Below, one piece after another: positions 25,586-35,978 of a stretch of DNA of 64,000 nucleotides. The stretch lies in NCBI RefSeq assembly GCF_023343835.1, contig NC_064435.1, positions 40,696,603 through 40,760,602 of the forward strand. The letters are read 5' to 3'. The translations under genes were made by a program, and so were the position numbers. The stretch is from Lagopus muta. Lineage: Eukaryota; Chordata; Aves; Galliformes; Phasianidae. Numbering within the stretch: position 1 is the stretch's first letter; the number at the start of each line of letters is the position of its first letter. The notes under the pieces were generated by a model, which was not told the origin of the DNA, did not search any database, and saw only the letters and a program-made list of their open reading frames with translations.

Positions 25586-27689
25586 AGCCCTGCCTATCAG
25601 ATGATGTGTGCTCCTTTCAATACAGCCTCTGTGCTTAGAAAGCAGCTCTATCTGTATGAAATGTAAGGATTTTAGATTTTATCAGTAACCTCCAGGCTGG
25701 TGAAGGACAAACTGCACAATTCATCTGCCAACCCTGGATATTTCTGCAGTGCATGTGCAGATCAGCTGTGCTGTGCTGGCACAAGAATGCACCATATTTC
25801 TCAGAAATGCCAGATTTAGTCGTATACTGCATGCATCCAACATTATTGCCAGGCATCTGCAAAACAAACCTAAACTGTCCTGCTGCCTTCTCCTCTCATT
25901 ACATTGCAGAAATATCTGGCTCTGTGGTAAAAGAAGGTCATCTAAGTACTTGAGACCAATTTTAGTAATTAACACAATGTTGCACATTCATCTGACATCA
26001 TCTTCATGCACAAAACTTGCAACAAATCTTAGACGAAAAGTAAAGAAAGGAACCAAGGAATGTATAAAAAGTTTATGAACACATAGGGTAGAGAAGGAAT
26101 GGAAAATTCTCGATAAAGATGCTGGAATTATAACTAGTCAGAGAAAGAAAAAAAAAAAAAGAATGCAAAGCAACTGATATTCTTAGCGAGAATATGAAGA
26201 AACTCAAGGAGTTCTCCTACAGCAATTCAGAAGGTAAATAGTCCCACCAGCTGCTGCAGCACTATGCTGTCACTTCAAGCTCAGTGAAGAACTGAAAGGC
26301 TTCTCTGCCACCTGAGAGACTTCACAGTTTGAAAAGACTTTTCATATTCTGAGATTGATACCTGACATTTACATGGTTTTCTCATTCTTTCTTCTCACAA
26401 ATACATCTGCCTCCTTTTTTCGGTCTCCCCTACATGATGTTTTATTGTCATTATACATTTATTTTTCAGTACCTTGGCTCATTCCATAAGGAAAAAGAGA
26501 TCAAACGAGAAAAATCAGCACATGGAATGTAGGTGATTTGGCAGTCACTGCTGACAGGGACACAAAGTTAAACTTCAGGCAAAGTTACCTTTCTCTTCCC
26601 ACAGGAGCAGCCTCTGCAGCCTGTTCATGACACTGAGAAGCCTGAGCATCACATCAGAACACTATGCATGAGCACAAGCAGAAAGAAAAAAGGAATTACG
26701 CAATTTCAAAATAGATAACTGCTTGAAATGAGTAATTTTGAGCAGTACTACTACCCAAAAAAATGTTGACTCATTTATTAAAAGTAATTGATGAAAAAAC
26801 AAAACCATAATTAAAAAAAATAAACACAAAAACAAAATTTTCTTAAGAGCCTTGAAGGCTACTCTTCTATACGCTCTGTGTTTATAAATGGTCTTAATTG
26901 GATTTTTTTTTTTAAAAGGAAATTTTCTTTGTATATCTTCAGTATTTCAACAAAGCATTTCTTAGTTATTTCAGCTAAGAGTTATGCAACAATTCATTCA
27001 TTCATCTTTCTGCTTTGCCATGAGACAGATGAATAAAACAACTGTTTCAGCTTCAGACTTTTTTGTGTTCTCCCCCAACCCCACACAAACACATCAGGAG
27101 CAAACAGGCAGTACAACGCAGGTAACACAGAAGGAGTGTAGAGGGGGCATTTGGGAAAAAAATATATTGTGTTTTAATATTGCTATTCAGTGTATTTGCA
27201 AATATTTCCTTTAACAAAGAATCAGACTAATTTCAGGAATATGAGCTATCCCTGAATTATTAGATGAAGTAGAGTCAAGGTATAGGCTTACAGCTGTGTG
27301 TACCCTCCCTTTTGAGCATGTTCCCAAGCACAGTTCTGGCCTCTATGTATCAACATCCTCCCAACGGAGGCCTAGACATAGCTTAACACTTTTCATGACG
27401 GTTTCTAATAGGCAGCTTTAGTTTAACCAAATATCAATCACTCTACTATAGCTATAATTAGGCTTTGGGATCAGTAACAGACCAAGATCTAGCCAATGTG
27501 CAGAGACAGCTGCAGACGACTCCCACCAATACTGAGAGGCAGCATGGCAAATGAGTGAAGAAGTGTGGCTGAGTGCTGGCAGTATGTCAATGGGTAGACT
27601 TGGGTTGTTAACACAGGGGTAAAAAAGCTGCTATCATGTGTAATGTACCGGAGTTGAGGCAAAGGCCATACCATTACCAGAGAATGTTA

Positions 27690-28150
27690 TGAAAGCAATT
27701 TTGAGTACTGCGCTGTTTTGGGTACCGCAGAGTAAGGACAAAAGAGGGCACTCAAAAGAGAGCTATGAAGGTGGTAAGTGGCCTGGAAAGAGAGATGTGG
27801 AAAGAGAGTCTGAGGTCCCTTGGTTTGCTCAGCACAGAGCAGAGGAGCTGAGGGGAGGACTCATGGTGGCTGCAGCTCCTTACAGGGAGCGGAGGGGCAG
27901 CGCTGAGCTCCACTCTCTGTGATGGCGACAGGACTGGAGGGAACGGCATGGAGCTGCGTCAGGGAGGGGCAGCTGAGAGTTAGGGAAAGGATCTGCACCA
28001 TAGGGCAGTGGGCATGGAGCAGGCTGCCCAGGGCAGTGGGCACAGCCCTGAGCTGTCAGAGTTCAAAGAGTGTTTACAAGACACTGTGAAGCCAGCAGTT
28101 GGACTCAATGATTGAGTTCCTTGCACTTGGGATATTCCATGATTCAGTGG
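27690..28150 (+). mobile_element. CR1 LINE 3' fragment
   Basis: The forward copy begins in the ORF2 C-terminal region (TACTGCGCTGTTTTGGGTAC) and continues through GAGCTGAGGGGAGGACTCAT, GGAGCAGGCTGCCCAGGGCA, TTGGACTCAATGATTGAGTT and ends at TTCCATGATTC. It is GC-rich compared with its flanks. Frames are broken. Confidence 0.85.
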
Positions 28151-29664
28151 TCTACCATTTCAGTTGAAAAACAATGTCTGACTGTTCCCAACATGAAAGG
28201 GAAAAGTTGTAGTCACTCTGGACCCCCTCCAGAAGCAACAGCCTAGCAGGGACGTACTGTAAGACCAACTCCTGCAATACATGCTGTAATCAGCCACAGA
28301 CTCTCACCAGAGTTGGTACAAAACCTGAAACACAGAGATCCTTCGGACCTTGTAGAGATGCTGAGGAAGAAACTAGGGAGAGCAGAAAGTCCTGACATCC
28401 TCATGCTCACAGAAACCAGAGTCGGCAGATGTGCTTTTTCAGTTTTGTGACCTTGAGCATTTTTCCAGTGGTGAAAAGCCTTCAGGAATGTCTTAGATGT
28501 TTGGGAAACCTACCATCAGGGAACAGAGCACTGCAAAGGAGTTGCTACTCGGTAATCTTGAAGATATACTGCTTGAATTTACTGGAACTAAAAAAGTCAC
28601 TGATTGTGATATTGAAAATGAGTTCTGGCGTGCTGAATCACTCAGCCACTGACAACTTGTTCTGTGCCTTTTGCCAGGTACCATTACAGAAACAAATGTC
28701 TCCAGACATCAGCCAACCCTCAAAGCTATTCCAGTGATAACAGATAAAGACAGAACAGGACTTTCAGATGTCAGGCCTGTAGCTGGCAAAGTTTATTGTA
28801 TAAGGCGATAGGAGAAGATAGGGCAGGATGTTTTTATCAAGCTTAACAGAGCCAGTAGCAGAGTACTAGTCTGAATGCAAAGAAACTGGAGCTCAGGACA
28901 ACACAGGTCTTCACTATCAGAAATCTCTGGGGCTTGGAACTTCCAAACAGACTCTGTAAAATGGAAAGACCAAGTTCTTAAGGGCAACCCAAAAAATTAC
29001 AAGAATAGCCATCTACAACATTTACCTAAGATCCTATGTGTAAGTGACATGTAACATTAAAGAAAGGAAAGAAGAATAGGCAATACAGCTGGAGAACCAG
29101 ACTTATAACTTTACTGAGATTATGAGCAGCAGAGGTTAAAGAAAGTCTTTAGGCTTTAGGATAAACCAGAGTAGTAACACTGAAATAAATCCAACATAGC
29201 AAACTGATCTCATAGCAAACTGATGAATTTACACTGAAAGAGGGATAGTGGCTCTATGAAGTGACAACACCTGTTAATTTGGGGGCACAAATATCCCACC
29301 TATTACCAGCACACAACACAGAGATGACAAAGAGTTGTATAAGACAGAAAAGAACATTCATTTGGAAAGTTCGACTTCTTTGGACGAACAGATGTGCAAC
29401 TGATAAATAAACAAGAAGAAATACTCACTGATACTCCAGAATGTTAACTTTTGTGGCAGATATGCCACATACATTTTTGGTACTGAATAGATGGTTCAAA
29501 AATTGAGGAGATAACTTTGCTGTCCTCCAGCTCACCATATACTGCCTCACACACAGTTTGCTGCTTAATGGAATCCTGGCACAACCATGTCTGTCAGGCA
29601 GCCACAATATGAAACTGAATGTCAATAACTGATTTCACTTCTTACACCTGCAACACCTAAAGGT

Positions 29665-29688
29665 GGGGGAGGGGGGAGGAGGGAAGGG
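29665..29688 (+). repeat. G-quadruplex-type G runs
   Basis: Four G runs of 5, 6, 3 and 3 (29665-29669, 29671-29676, 29681-29683, 29686-29688) are separated by 1-4 bases, fitting the G3+N1-7 rule. Confidence 0.8.
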
Positions 29689-30417
29689 AATTGAACAGCT
29701 AATGCCTACTGGAAAACAAGAAACTTCCTGCACTTTAAAGAAAGAAAACTTAGAAAGTTAAATATTATGTATGTATGGAGCAAGAGTGACCAAGAAGAAG
29801 AGGCACCATATAGACATTTACAGCAAGCTAAAAGGTGGGAAACTACTCATATTGAGCCATCCAAACTAATGCTGAGTATGTATGATTTTAGGGTTTATAT
29901 TTTCAGTTCCTGAGAGGCAGTAACTATCTCAATCAGAAAGCAAAATAGTGCAATTGGTGAGGTAGAACATACTGTAAAGGACCATGGGCATCTGTAGGAA
30001 GAGCAGAAAAGAACACTTCAACCTCTCTATGTATACCACTTCAACATGTATGTGGTATGAATACCATAACTGATGTATGAATAATGTATAGATGGAAAAA
30101 TCCACCAAATAGAGCAAAGGGACAAGAAGATAACAAACAAAGGAAAGCATTTTGATTGTATTTGAAAATCCATGGTGTGCAGTGGGCTGTGGTCAAAGGT
30201 CATGTCCTCAATATAAATGATACTATAGCTACATAAATTATATTCTATGTAACTCTTTGCTAACAGCTTTTTTTTAAAAAAAAGAAATGCAATAACAAGT
30301 GATGCACCACCTTGTTTAGATTTTGGAGGGAGAAGGATAATCTATTGGAAAGGAGACTACCACAAAGTATAGTTAAAAATACACTTCTACAAACTAAGCT
30401 TTTGAAAATGCCTGTCT

Positions 30418-30472
30418 TAATCTCTTCATGCTTCGTTTACTAATTTGTAAAACAGGGATAGAACACTTTTCT
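30418..30472 (+). mobile_element. Possible MIR-like ancient SINE core
   Basis: TCTCTTCATGCTTCGTTTAC followed by TAATTTGTAAAACAGGGATA parallels the MIR core (CTC-TGCCTCAGTTTCC-TCATCTGTAAAATGGGGATA). Confidence 0.4.
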
Positions 30473-30689
30473 CCCACAAATGTTGGATGTTTGATTAAAA
30501 TGTCAGCATTTGAAACGCACTGTCAGTTATATGTAAGAATTTGCATAAATACAAGTAGATACACAAATGTATATACTCGTGTACATAATGAAAAAATGTG
30601 CTTCTGTCATACAAACAGACAGACATGCAATCCCCAGAGCAAGATTCAAATGTGATTTTAAGTCTCAGTCTGATGTAGGCAAAAAACAA

Positions 30690-31346
30690 AAATCACAGAA
30701 TCGTGGAATGACTGAGATTGGAGAAGACCTCTAAGATCAACATTGTGTCGACTCATCAGTGCCATGTCCACCACACCATGTCTCTCGGTGCCACATCCAT
30801 ATGGTTCTTGAGCACCTCCAGGGACAGTGACTGCACCACCTCCCTGGGCAGCCTGTGCCACTGCCTCACCACTCTTTTAGAGAAGAAATTTTTCTTAATA
30901 TGCAAACTGAACTTCCCCTGACATAATTTGAGGCTATTATTTCTCATCCCTTTGCTGTTACCTGGGAAAAGAGGCCAACCCCCACCTCACCACAACCTAA
31001 TTTAAGGTGACTGCAGGGAGCAATAAGGTCTCCCCTGAGCCTCCTCTTCTACAGACTGCACAATCCCAGCTCCCTCAGCAGCTTCCCATCAGACTTGTGC
31101 TCCAGATCCCTCACGGCTTCGCTGCCCTTCTTTGAACACGCTCCAGGGTCTCTATGTCCTTCTTGTAGTGAGGGGCCCAAAACTGAACACGGTACTTACG
31201 GTGTAGCTTCACCAGAGCTGAGTACAGGGGAATGATTACCTCCCTGCCCCTGCTGGCTGCACTATTTCTGATACAAGCTGGGACGCCATACAAGCTGGGA
31301 TGCCATCGGCCTTGTTGGCCAGCTGGGCACCCCGCTGGATTACGTT
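30690..31346 (-). mobile_element. CR1 LINE 3' fragment including ORF2 C-terminus
   Basis: This is the longest 3' CR1 copy here. The plus strand starts AATCACAGAATCGTGGAATG (reversed tail) and runs through CACCTCCCTGGGCAGCCTGT. At about 31124-31245 the minus strand encodes the ORF2 C-terminal signature [10 protein letters not shown]...[21 protein letters not shown] 17-base direct duplication (ATACAAGCTGGGAYGCC) at 31271-31304 looks specific to this copy. It is 5'-truncated near 31346, next to an (AAT)n stretch. Confidence 0.9.
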
Positions 31347-31409
31347 CAACAATCACAAAAGGAAAAAAATAATAATAATAATAAAACAAAAGCTACCAAT
31401 ATATTATAG

Positions 31410-31660
31410 ACCTGCTGCCTTCGTCAGTCGCCTCTCCTATCCACCGGGGGGTGATGTCCGCCCGCCCGCGGCCCCGCGGCGGCTGCCGCACCGCACAGCG
31501 CTGACCCGCCAGCAGGTGGCTCCTTCCCACCGCGCAACGCTGTGCGGCCCCAGAGCTGCGCCTCTTCGCTCCTCGCAGGGTAATACAGCGGCATACTGCT
31601 GGATGGTTGAAGGAATGCGGCGCGGAAAGCATCGCTTTTAGAAGCGTAATAGCTTTTGCG
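31410..31660. promoter_or_regulatory. Orphan CpG-rich island with CTCF-like motif
   Basis: About 225 bases hold roughly 28 CpGs, with runs such as CCCGCCCGCGGCCCCGCGG at about 31461-31479, in otherwise AT-rich DNA. CCAGCAGGTGGC at 31509-31520 fits the CTCF core CCASYAGRKGGC and embeds the Slug-type E-box CAGGTG (31513-31518). The island begins about 65 bases beyond the end of a minus-strand CR1 copy and lies 4.7 kb upstream of SNAI2. No convincing exon or ORF was found. It could be an unannotated transcript promoter, an insulator or an enhancer. Confidence 0.55.
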
Positions 31661-33347
31661 GGGATGTAGCACACTTGTTTAAATGAATACCTGTAGTAAT
31701 GCACACACAAACAGAGTTGTATTTATTCGACTGAAGTCACATCTCAGATCTGCTTGAGCAGATCTGAAACAGTTCAGCTGTAGGCAGAGGAGATACTACA
31801 GATGGGAATGACAGGGGAATTTGGCCCATTGTTAAAATATCTTCATGTAGAAACAACGTAGGAAAACTGAAGTACAACCAGGTCCCTTCATGATGGGCTA
31901 CACTGACTCTAACCTGAACCCTTTTACAGACAGTGAAGTTCCACAGGCATGAAGGAGAGCACACACAAGCCACCCTTATTTGAACAACCTGGTCCAAAAG
32001 GGACTGTCTTGTATCTTATTAATAAAGAAAGCTCCTTCACAATAAGTACTATTTATACATATATTAAAGTAATAATAATAACATTGCAGATGAGCTTAGA
32101 CCTCTAAGGCGCCTGCTTCAAAGCTTATTGACTTCAAGAACTTTGAAAGTTCAGGCTGAATCAGACTTTTGTGGTTCAATCATTGTCTTTTAAATAGGCT
32201 TGAGCTGGAATTATGAACCTGAATTAACAAAACACAAAGGAACACTTAGCTTTATAGCATGTCCTAAACGCAAACTTCTTTTTTAGTCTCACCGAATCTC
32301 AGAAGCTTAGATCCTATGACACAACTGAACTTGATAACTCTGACTTGAAACACCTGATTTCAGTAAACCTGTATATGAAGGTGTGAAACCTTCAAAATTT
32401 GAAGAATTTGAACTTCAATTCAAAAGCAAAATTTCCAAAATCCAGTTTTCTTTTCTATCACTGAACTTAAATTGTACAAGCCCAGAGCTCAGTATGATTT
32501 CACACCATTCCACCTGAAGTTGCTGCCATTTCTGCTGACAGTTCAGGTCAGAATTTGCAGTAATGAAGTAAAAGGTTTGGAAGAAAAGGTTTCCTAAAGA
32601 TATGCTTCAAAAACATTTATTTACGTGCATATGTTAGGGCAATGAAGGAATACTATTCCCTAATTGCTTTCCTCTGCTAATTTCAGCCTTATCCCTCTCA
32701 GCCATCCAAACCTAATTAGATCTGAGGTACTCCTCACCTTTTATCTCCACTGAATCCTTACTGCTTCCAAAATTTACACCACTCCTTTACTTTCCCAGGA
32801 TATACCAAATGACACCGAGGTTGAAGTTTAGCTGGTATATTCCACATTCAATTGGCTATTGAAAACTGATCTCTTTTTCTTCCTTTTTTTTTTTTTTTTC
32901 CTCCATATAAACCATTTCTTACTTTCCTTTGAATTATAGGAGGCTTAAGAGTTGAAATACCTATACTGTGAGTTATTTCTGCTTTTATCTCTCCTGAGAT
33001 GAAGACATCACCCGCACCAATAGCCCTCTTGAGGTACATTTGATATGCTCCACTGGGCTAGGTACTTCTGGGGGCTCCTCTGAATCTTCAGTGGGCTCCA
33101 CAGCAGGCCCAGGCAAAATGTGCTCAGAAGTAGAGTGTCTTAAAAACATAATACTCTGGGAACAGCCATCATAACTCATTTTGTATTCTTTTTTTTTTTT
33201 TTTTTTAATGAATTTTGCTGTGATTTATCCAGATATTTACCATTTTTGGATCCAAGGTCATGCTAATAATTGATGCATGATAAGGACATGAACTCTTTAA
33301 TGTGAAAACCTGAGTTGCTGGTGAGTTAGTTTTGGTCCTTCTTCCCT

Positions 33348-33361
33348 CTTTGATAACAAAG
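33348..33361 (+). promoter_or_regulatory. Inverted TCF/LEF-SOX-like motif pair
   Basis: CTTTGATAACAAAG has a perfect TCF/LEF core CTTTGAT facing a reverse CTTTGTT-type site (AACAAAG). It lies about 3 kb upstream of the SNAI2 ATG in single-copy sequence. An E-box CACCTG lies 240 bases further on at 33599-33604. Wnt/TCF and SOX inputs to Slug in neural crest are established biology; use of this site is inference. Confidence 0.35.
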
Positions 33362-34959
33362 GCAGTTCTGGCACTCCATTTCCAGAAAGCTGTGTAACAA
33401 AACTTGCCCTTCTCAGACAGCCTGACAAAAAAGGGGTTTGATGGAGCTGTCAGAAGCTGAGGCTCACAGGTTATTATTTAGACACATAAACAAGCAAAAG
33501 GCAATTTCTGCTACATGGTTGAAACTTTGGACCTAAGCATTCTATGGCGCAAAGCACATACCAATCTTTCAGGCAACGGATGTGCGCGGGTCGCTTCCCA
33601 CCTGCTTCACAGAGCAGCAATTAGCAGCACAGTGGCATTAGCAGGACGCTTCACACCAGCTTTCAAAGCGATGACCTACAGAAGCTGTGACAGACCAGTT
33701 AATTGTAACACTTGGGGGAGAAGTGCTCAGCCTGACTCTTTGGGGTGAGCACAAGGCCTTGCCCACTGGCACAGGGCCCTGCAGGAACATCTTTGCTGTC
33801 TGCCATCCCTGCCTCTCTCCTGCCAAGGGGAACTCTCCCACCCTCTGTGGTTGACTTTTGTGTTTCCTTTCTTGCTCTGGGATGGATGCTGCACGCCTGT
33901 GAGTGCCCTCTCATCCACATTTGCCGTAAACACCCAGAGCACCTGTTTACTCTGACTCACCTACCCCTCACGCAGACTCTCCCTTTTTTTTGACAGCAGA
34001 CCTCACTCAGGCAGTATGTGTTGCTAATATCCTTTCAGGACCATGTAATAACATGCCTTCTACCCAATTCCTAACATCCTTCAATCAGCTTGGCTCAGCC
34101 AGTGGGCTAACTGCTTACGCTTCTGTGATTTATATAAGTGCAATTAATTTGAACTGCATCACTCCGGTGTTATGCTGGTGAAAATGCCCCGAGAGGGAGT
34201 ACCTCACTGGTGAATCAGACCCTTTGCTTTTAACAAATATACAAAGGAACAGATCTCGAGCCAGTGAAAATCTGCACGGCTCCATTCATTTCAACACAGG
34301 GACTTAAAGCAGCTTGAGGCCTGAATCACAGCTCATGTAGCAAACTATTTAGATAAAGACTAATGCCTCACATCGTGAAATGCAGTGCTTTCCCAGAGCT
34401 GGAAGGGAACAGAGAGCTGAGAGGGGACCAGCTTCACAAATGCCCCTTTCAAAAATATGCTTTGGATTTCATCGTTTCTGTAGAATGAAGGAAAGCAGCC
34501 GTTTTGCTCTCTGTGCTGTGAAGTGCTGCATTTCTCCCTTCAGCCCAGCTACAGAGCAGGTAACCGGGAAGTCCCTTTCGTTGCCACTTTCCCTCTTCTT
34601 CCCCAGCCTGGGTGTGTTCCCTGCAGCCTGGAAGCCTATGTGACAACTCCCACTGCCACACACAAGGGAGACGCTGAACAGCTGAACCTTTTTAATCAGT
34701 TCTTAAAAATGGCCAACTTTCTCTGCACTTGTTCTGGCATCCCAGAGATTAAGAAGCCATGCAGCTTGACAAAGCACTTTGTTCTGACGTGTCTTAACAG
34801 AACCAGAGGGGCTTTTTTTTTTTTTTCCCTCATGTCTCTGTTCCAACACCTGCTGCAAAAAATGGGCTGGGGTGGGCTCTGTAAAACACAGGACACAGCC
34901 CTAGCGGCACACCGCACAGCATACCAATATGTGCCCGGGCAGGTGGAGTTAAAAGCTAA

Positions 34960-34991
34960 GGGGGGAGAGCACTGGGGGGGGGCAGAATGGG
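34960..34991 (+). repeat. G-rich tract, possible G-quadruplex
   Basis: G runs of 6 (34960-34965), 9 (34974-34982) and 3 (34989-34991). It lies 1.4 kb upstream of the SNAI2 ATG, just after CAGGTG at 34940-34945. Confidence 0.6.
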
Positions 34992-35818
34992 AGACAATCA
35001 GTGTGGTCCGTGTTAGAAATCCACCAGCACTCAGCTGTCCACATTTTCAAAACGCAAACATTTGAAAATTAATATACACACAAATACATATATATATGTG
35101 TGACTAAATGCCTCCTCTGAACCAATCTAGATAACCAGAACATTCTGTGGCCCATTTGAGAAACTTTCATCCTAAATGAAATACATAATAAAGATTATAC
35201 CTTCTTAGGATATCAAGAGGTCTTAAACATACTAATGGAGAAATGCATTTAAGAGACATCACTCAGTCTGTAATTTGGGGGGATTGCTTATCTGTGTATC
35301 TTTTAACTACTTTGAGTAATTAGGAAAATTCCCTTAGCAGTGCTCTAAGAGGACAGGCAAAAAAGTGACACAGTAATTCCCAAGGAGGGAAAGGTTGAAG
35401 TTTTGCATTTTGTACATTTTTAAAGTTAAAAGAAAAAAAAGAAGAAAAAAAAAAAGGAAGTATCCTTCATAAGAACAGCCTATCTGAACCAGTATGCATA
35501 TGTACAACATATCAAACCTATCACCCCCTCTGAAATGTTTCCACGGGCTACTCCCTCAGCCTGGGCTCACCAGCATCTCGCTGGCCCCTGTGCCTGAAAG
35601 GGGCAGGGTGGGGAGCACAACTGCTCGTCCCCACCATTTCCTGAGTGCAGATTTCAAAGGCAGCTCCCAGCCACAGCAGCGCACAGCTTGCTCCAAGCCT
35701 CGCTTTGCCGGATAACATCTCTCTTGCAATGTCCCCCCCCCCCTTTCTGCCCTTAACGGGCAGTGTGTCCCATTGTAATTCTGATATCAAACATCTGGAA
35801 AAGAGACTCTTAAAGGAG

Positions 35819-35942
35819 AAAAAAAAAAAAAAAAAAAAAAAAAAAAGATAAGAAAAGATAAGAAAAAGTTTCAGTGCACGTGACTTATTCGGGAAGCAAA
35901 AAAGAGAACTCAGCTGAATCAGTAAACTGACCTTTTATTGTT
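35819..35942 (+). promoter_or_regulatory. Poly(A) tract followed by paired GATA motifs, CACGTG and a SOX-like site
   Basis: A run of 28 A (35819-35846) leads directly into two AGATAAG motifs at 35846-35852 and 35856-35862. A palindromic E-box CACGTG follows at 35877-35882, and a SOX-type ATTGTT at 35937-35942. All lie within about 600 bases upstream of the SNAI2 start codon. Motif matches only. Confidence 0.35.
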
Positions 35943-35978
35943 AAAGCACTATGACCAAGGCATTTTTCTAGACTGAAA

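Larger units (their letters stand above)
16791..27689. other. Intergenic; no gene recognised
   Basis: About 10.9 kb of AT-rich DNA without a CR1 copy that I can recognise. It contains the GGAA microsatellite and one possible MIR-like core. No exon, RNA gene or clear regulatory block was found. Confidence 0.6.
28151..30689. other. Intergenic; possible diverged repeat remnants
   Basis: Between two CR1 copies. The purine-rich stretch 28180-29640 has the look of an old broken element, with scattered frames carrying stops, but I could not assign a family. It includes the G-quadruplex-type tract and one possible MIR-like core. Confidence 0.45.
31661..35978. other. SNAI2 upstream region, repeat-poor
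   Basis: No CR1 is visible. The sequence is mostly single copy, apart from poly(T) runs at about 32882-32900 and 33187-33206 and poly(A) near the promoter. It carries several E-boxes and the TCF/LEF-SOX-like pair. Two overlapping minus-strand frames at 32848-33179 are unexplained. Likely cis-regulatory territory for SNAI2 by position. Confidence 0.5.

Noticed and set aside
28360-28430. Phrase PDILMLTETRV resembling the start of a LINE endonuclease
   Set aside because: One short match in one frame without neighbouring motifs. Could be chance.
29425-29640. Weak resemblance to a hAT transposase phrase (FVADMPHTFLVLNRWF)
   Set aside because: Only one short phrase fits loosely, with stops around it. 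Not enough to name a family.
34523-35065. 180-codon plus-strand open frame upstream of SNAI2
   Set aside because: It includes a phenylalanine run from a T homopolymer, glycine/tryptophan from G runs, no known domain, and a position in probable regulatory DNA. Most likely a chance frame.
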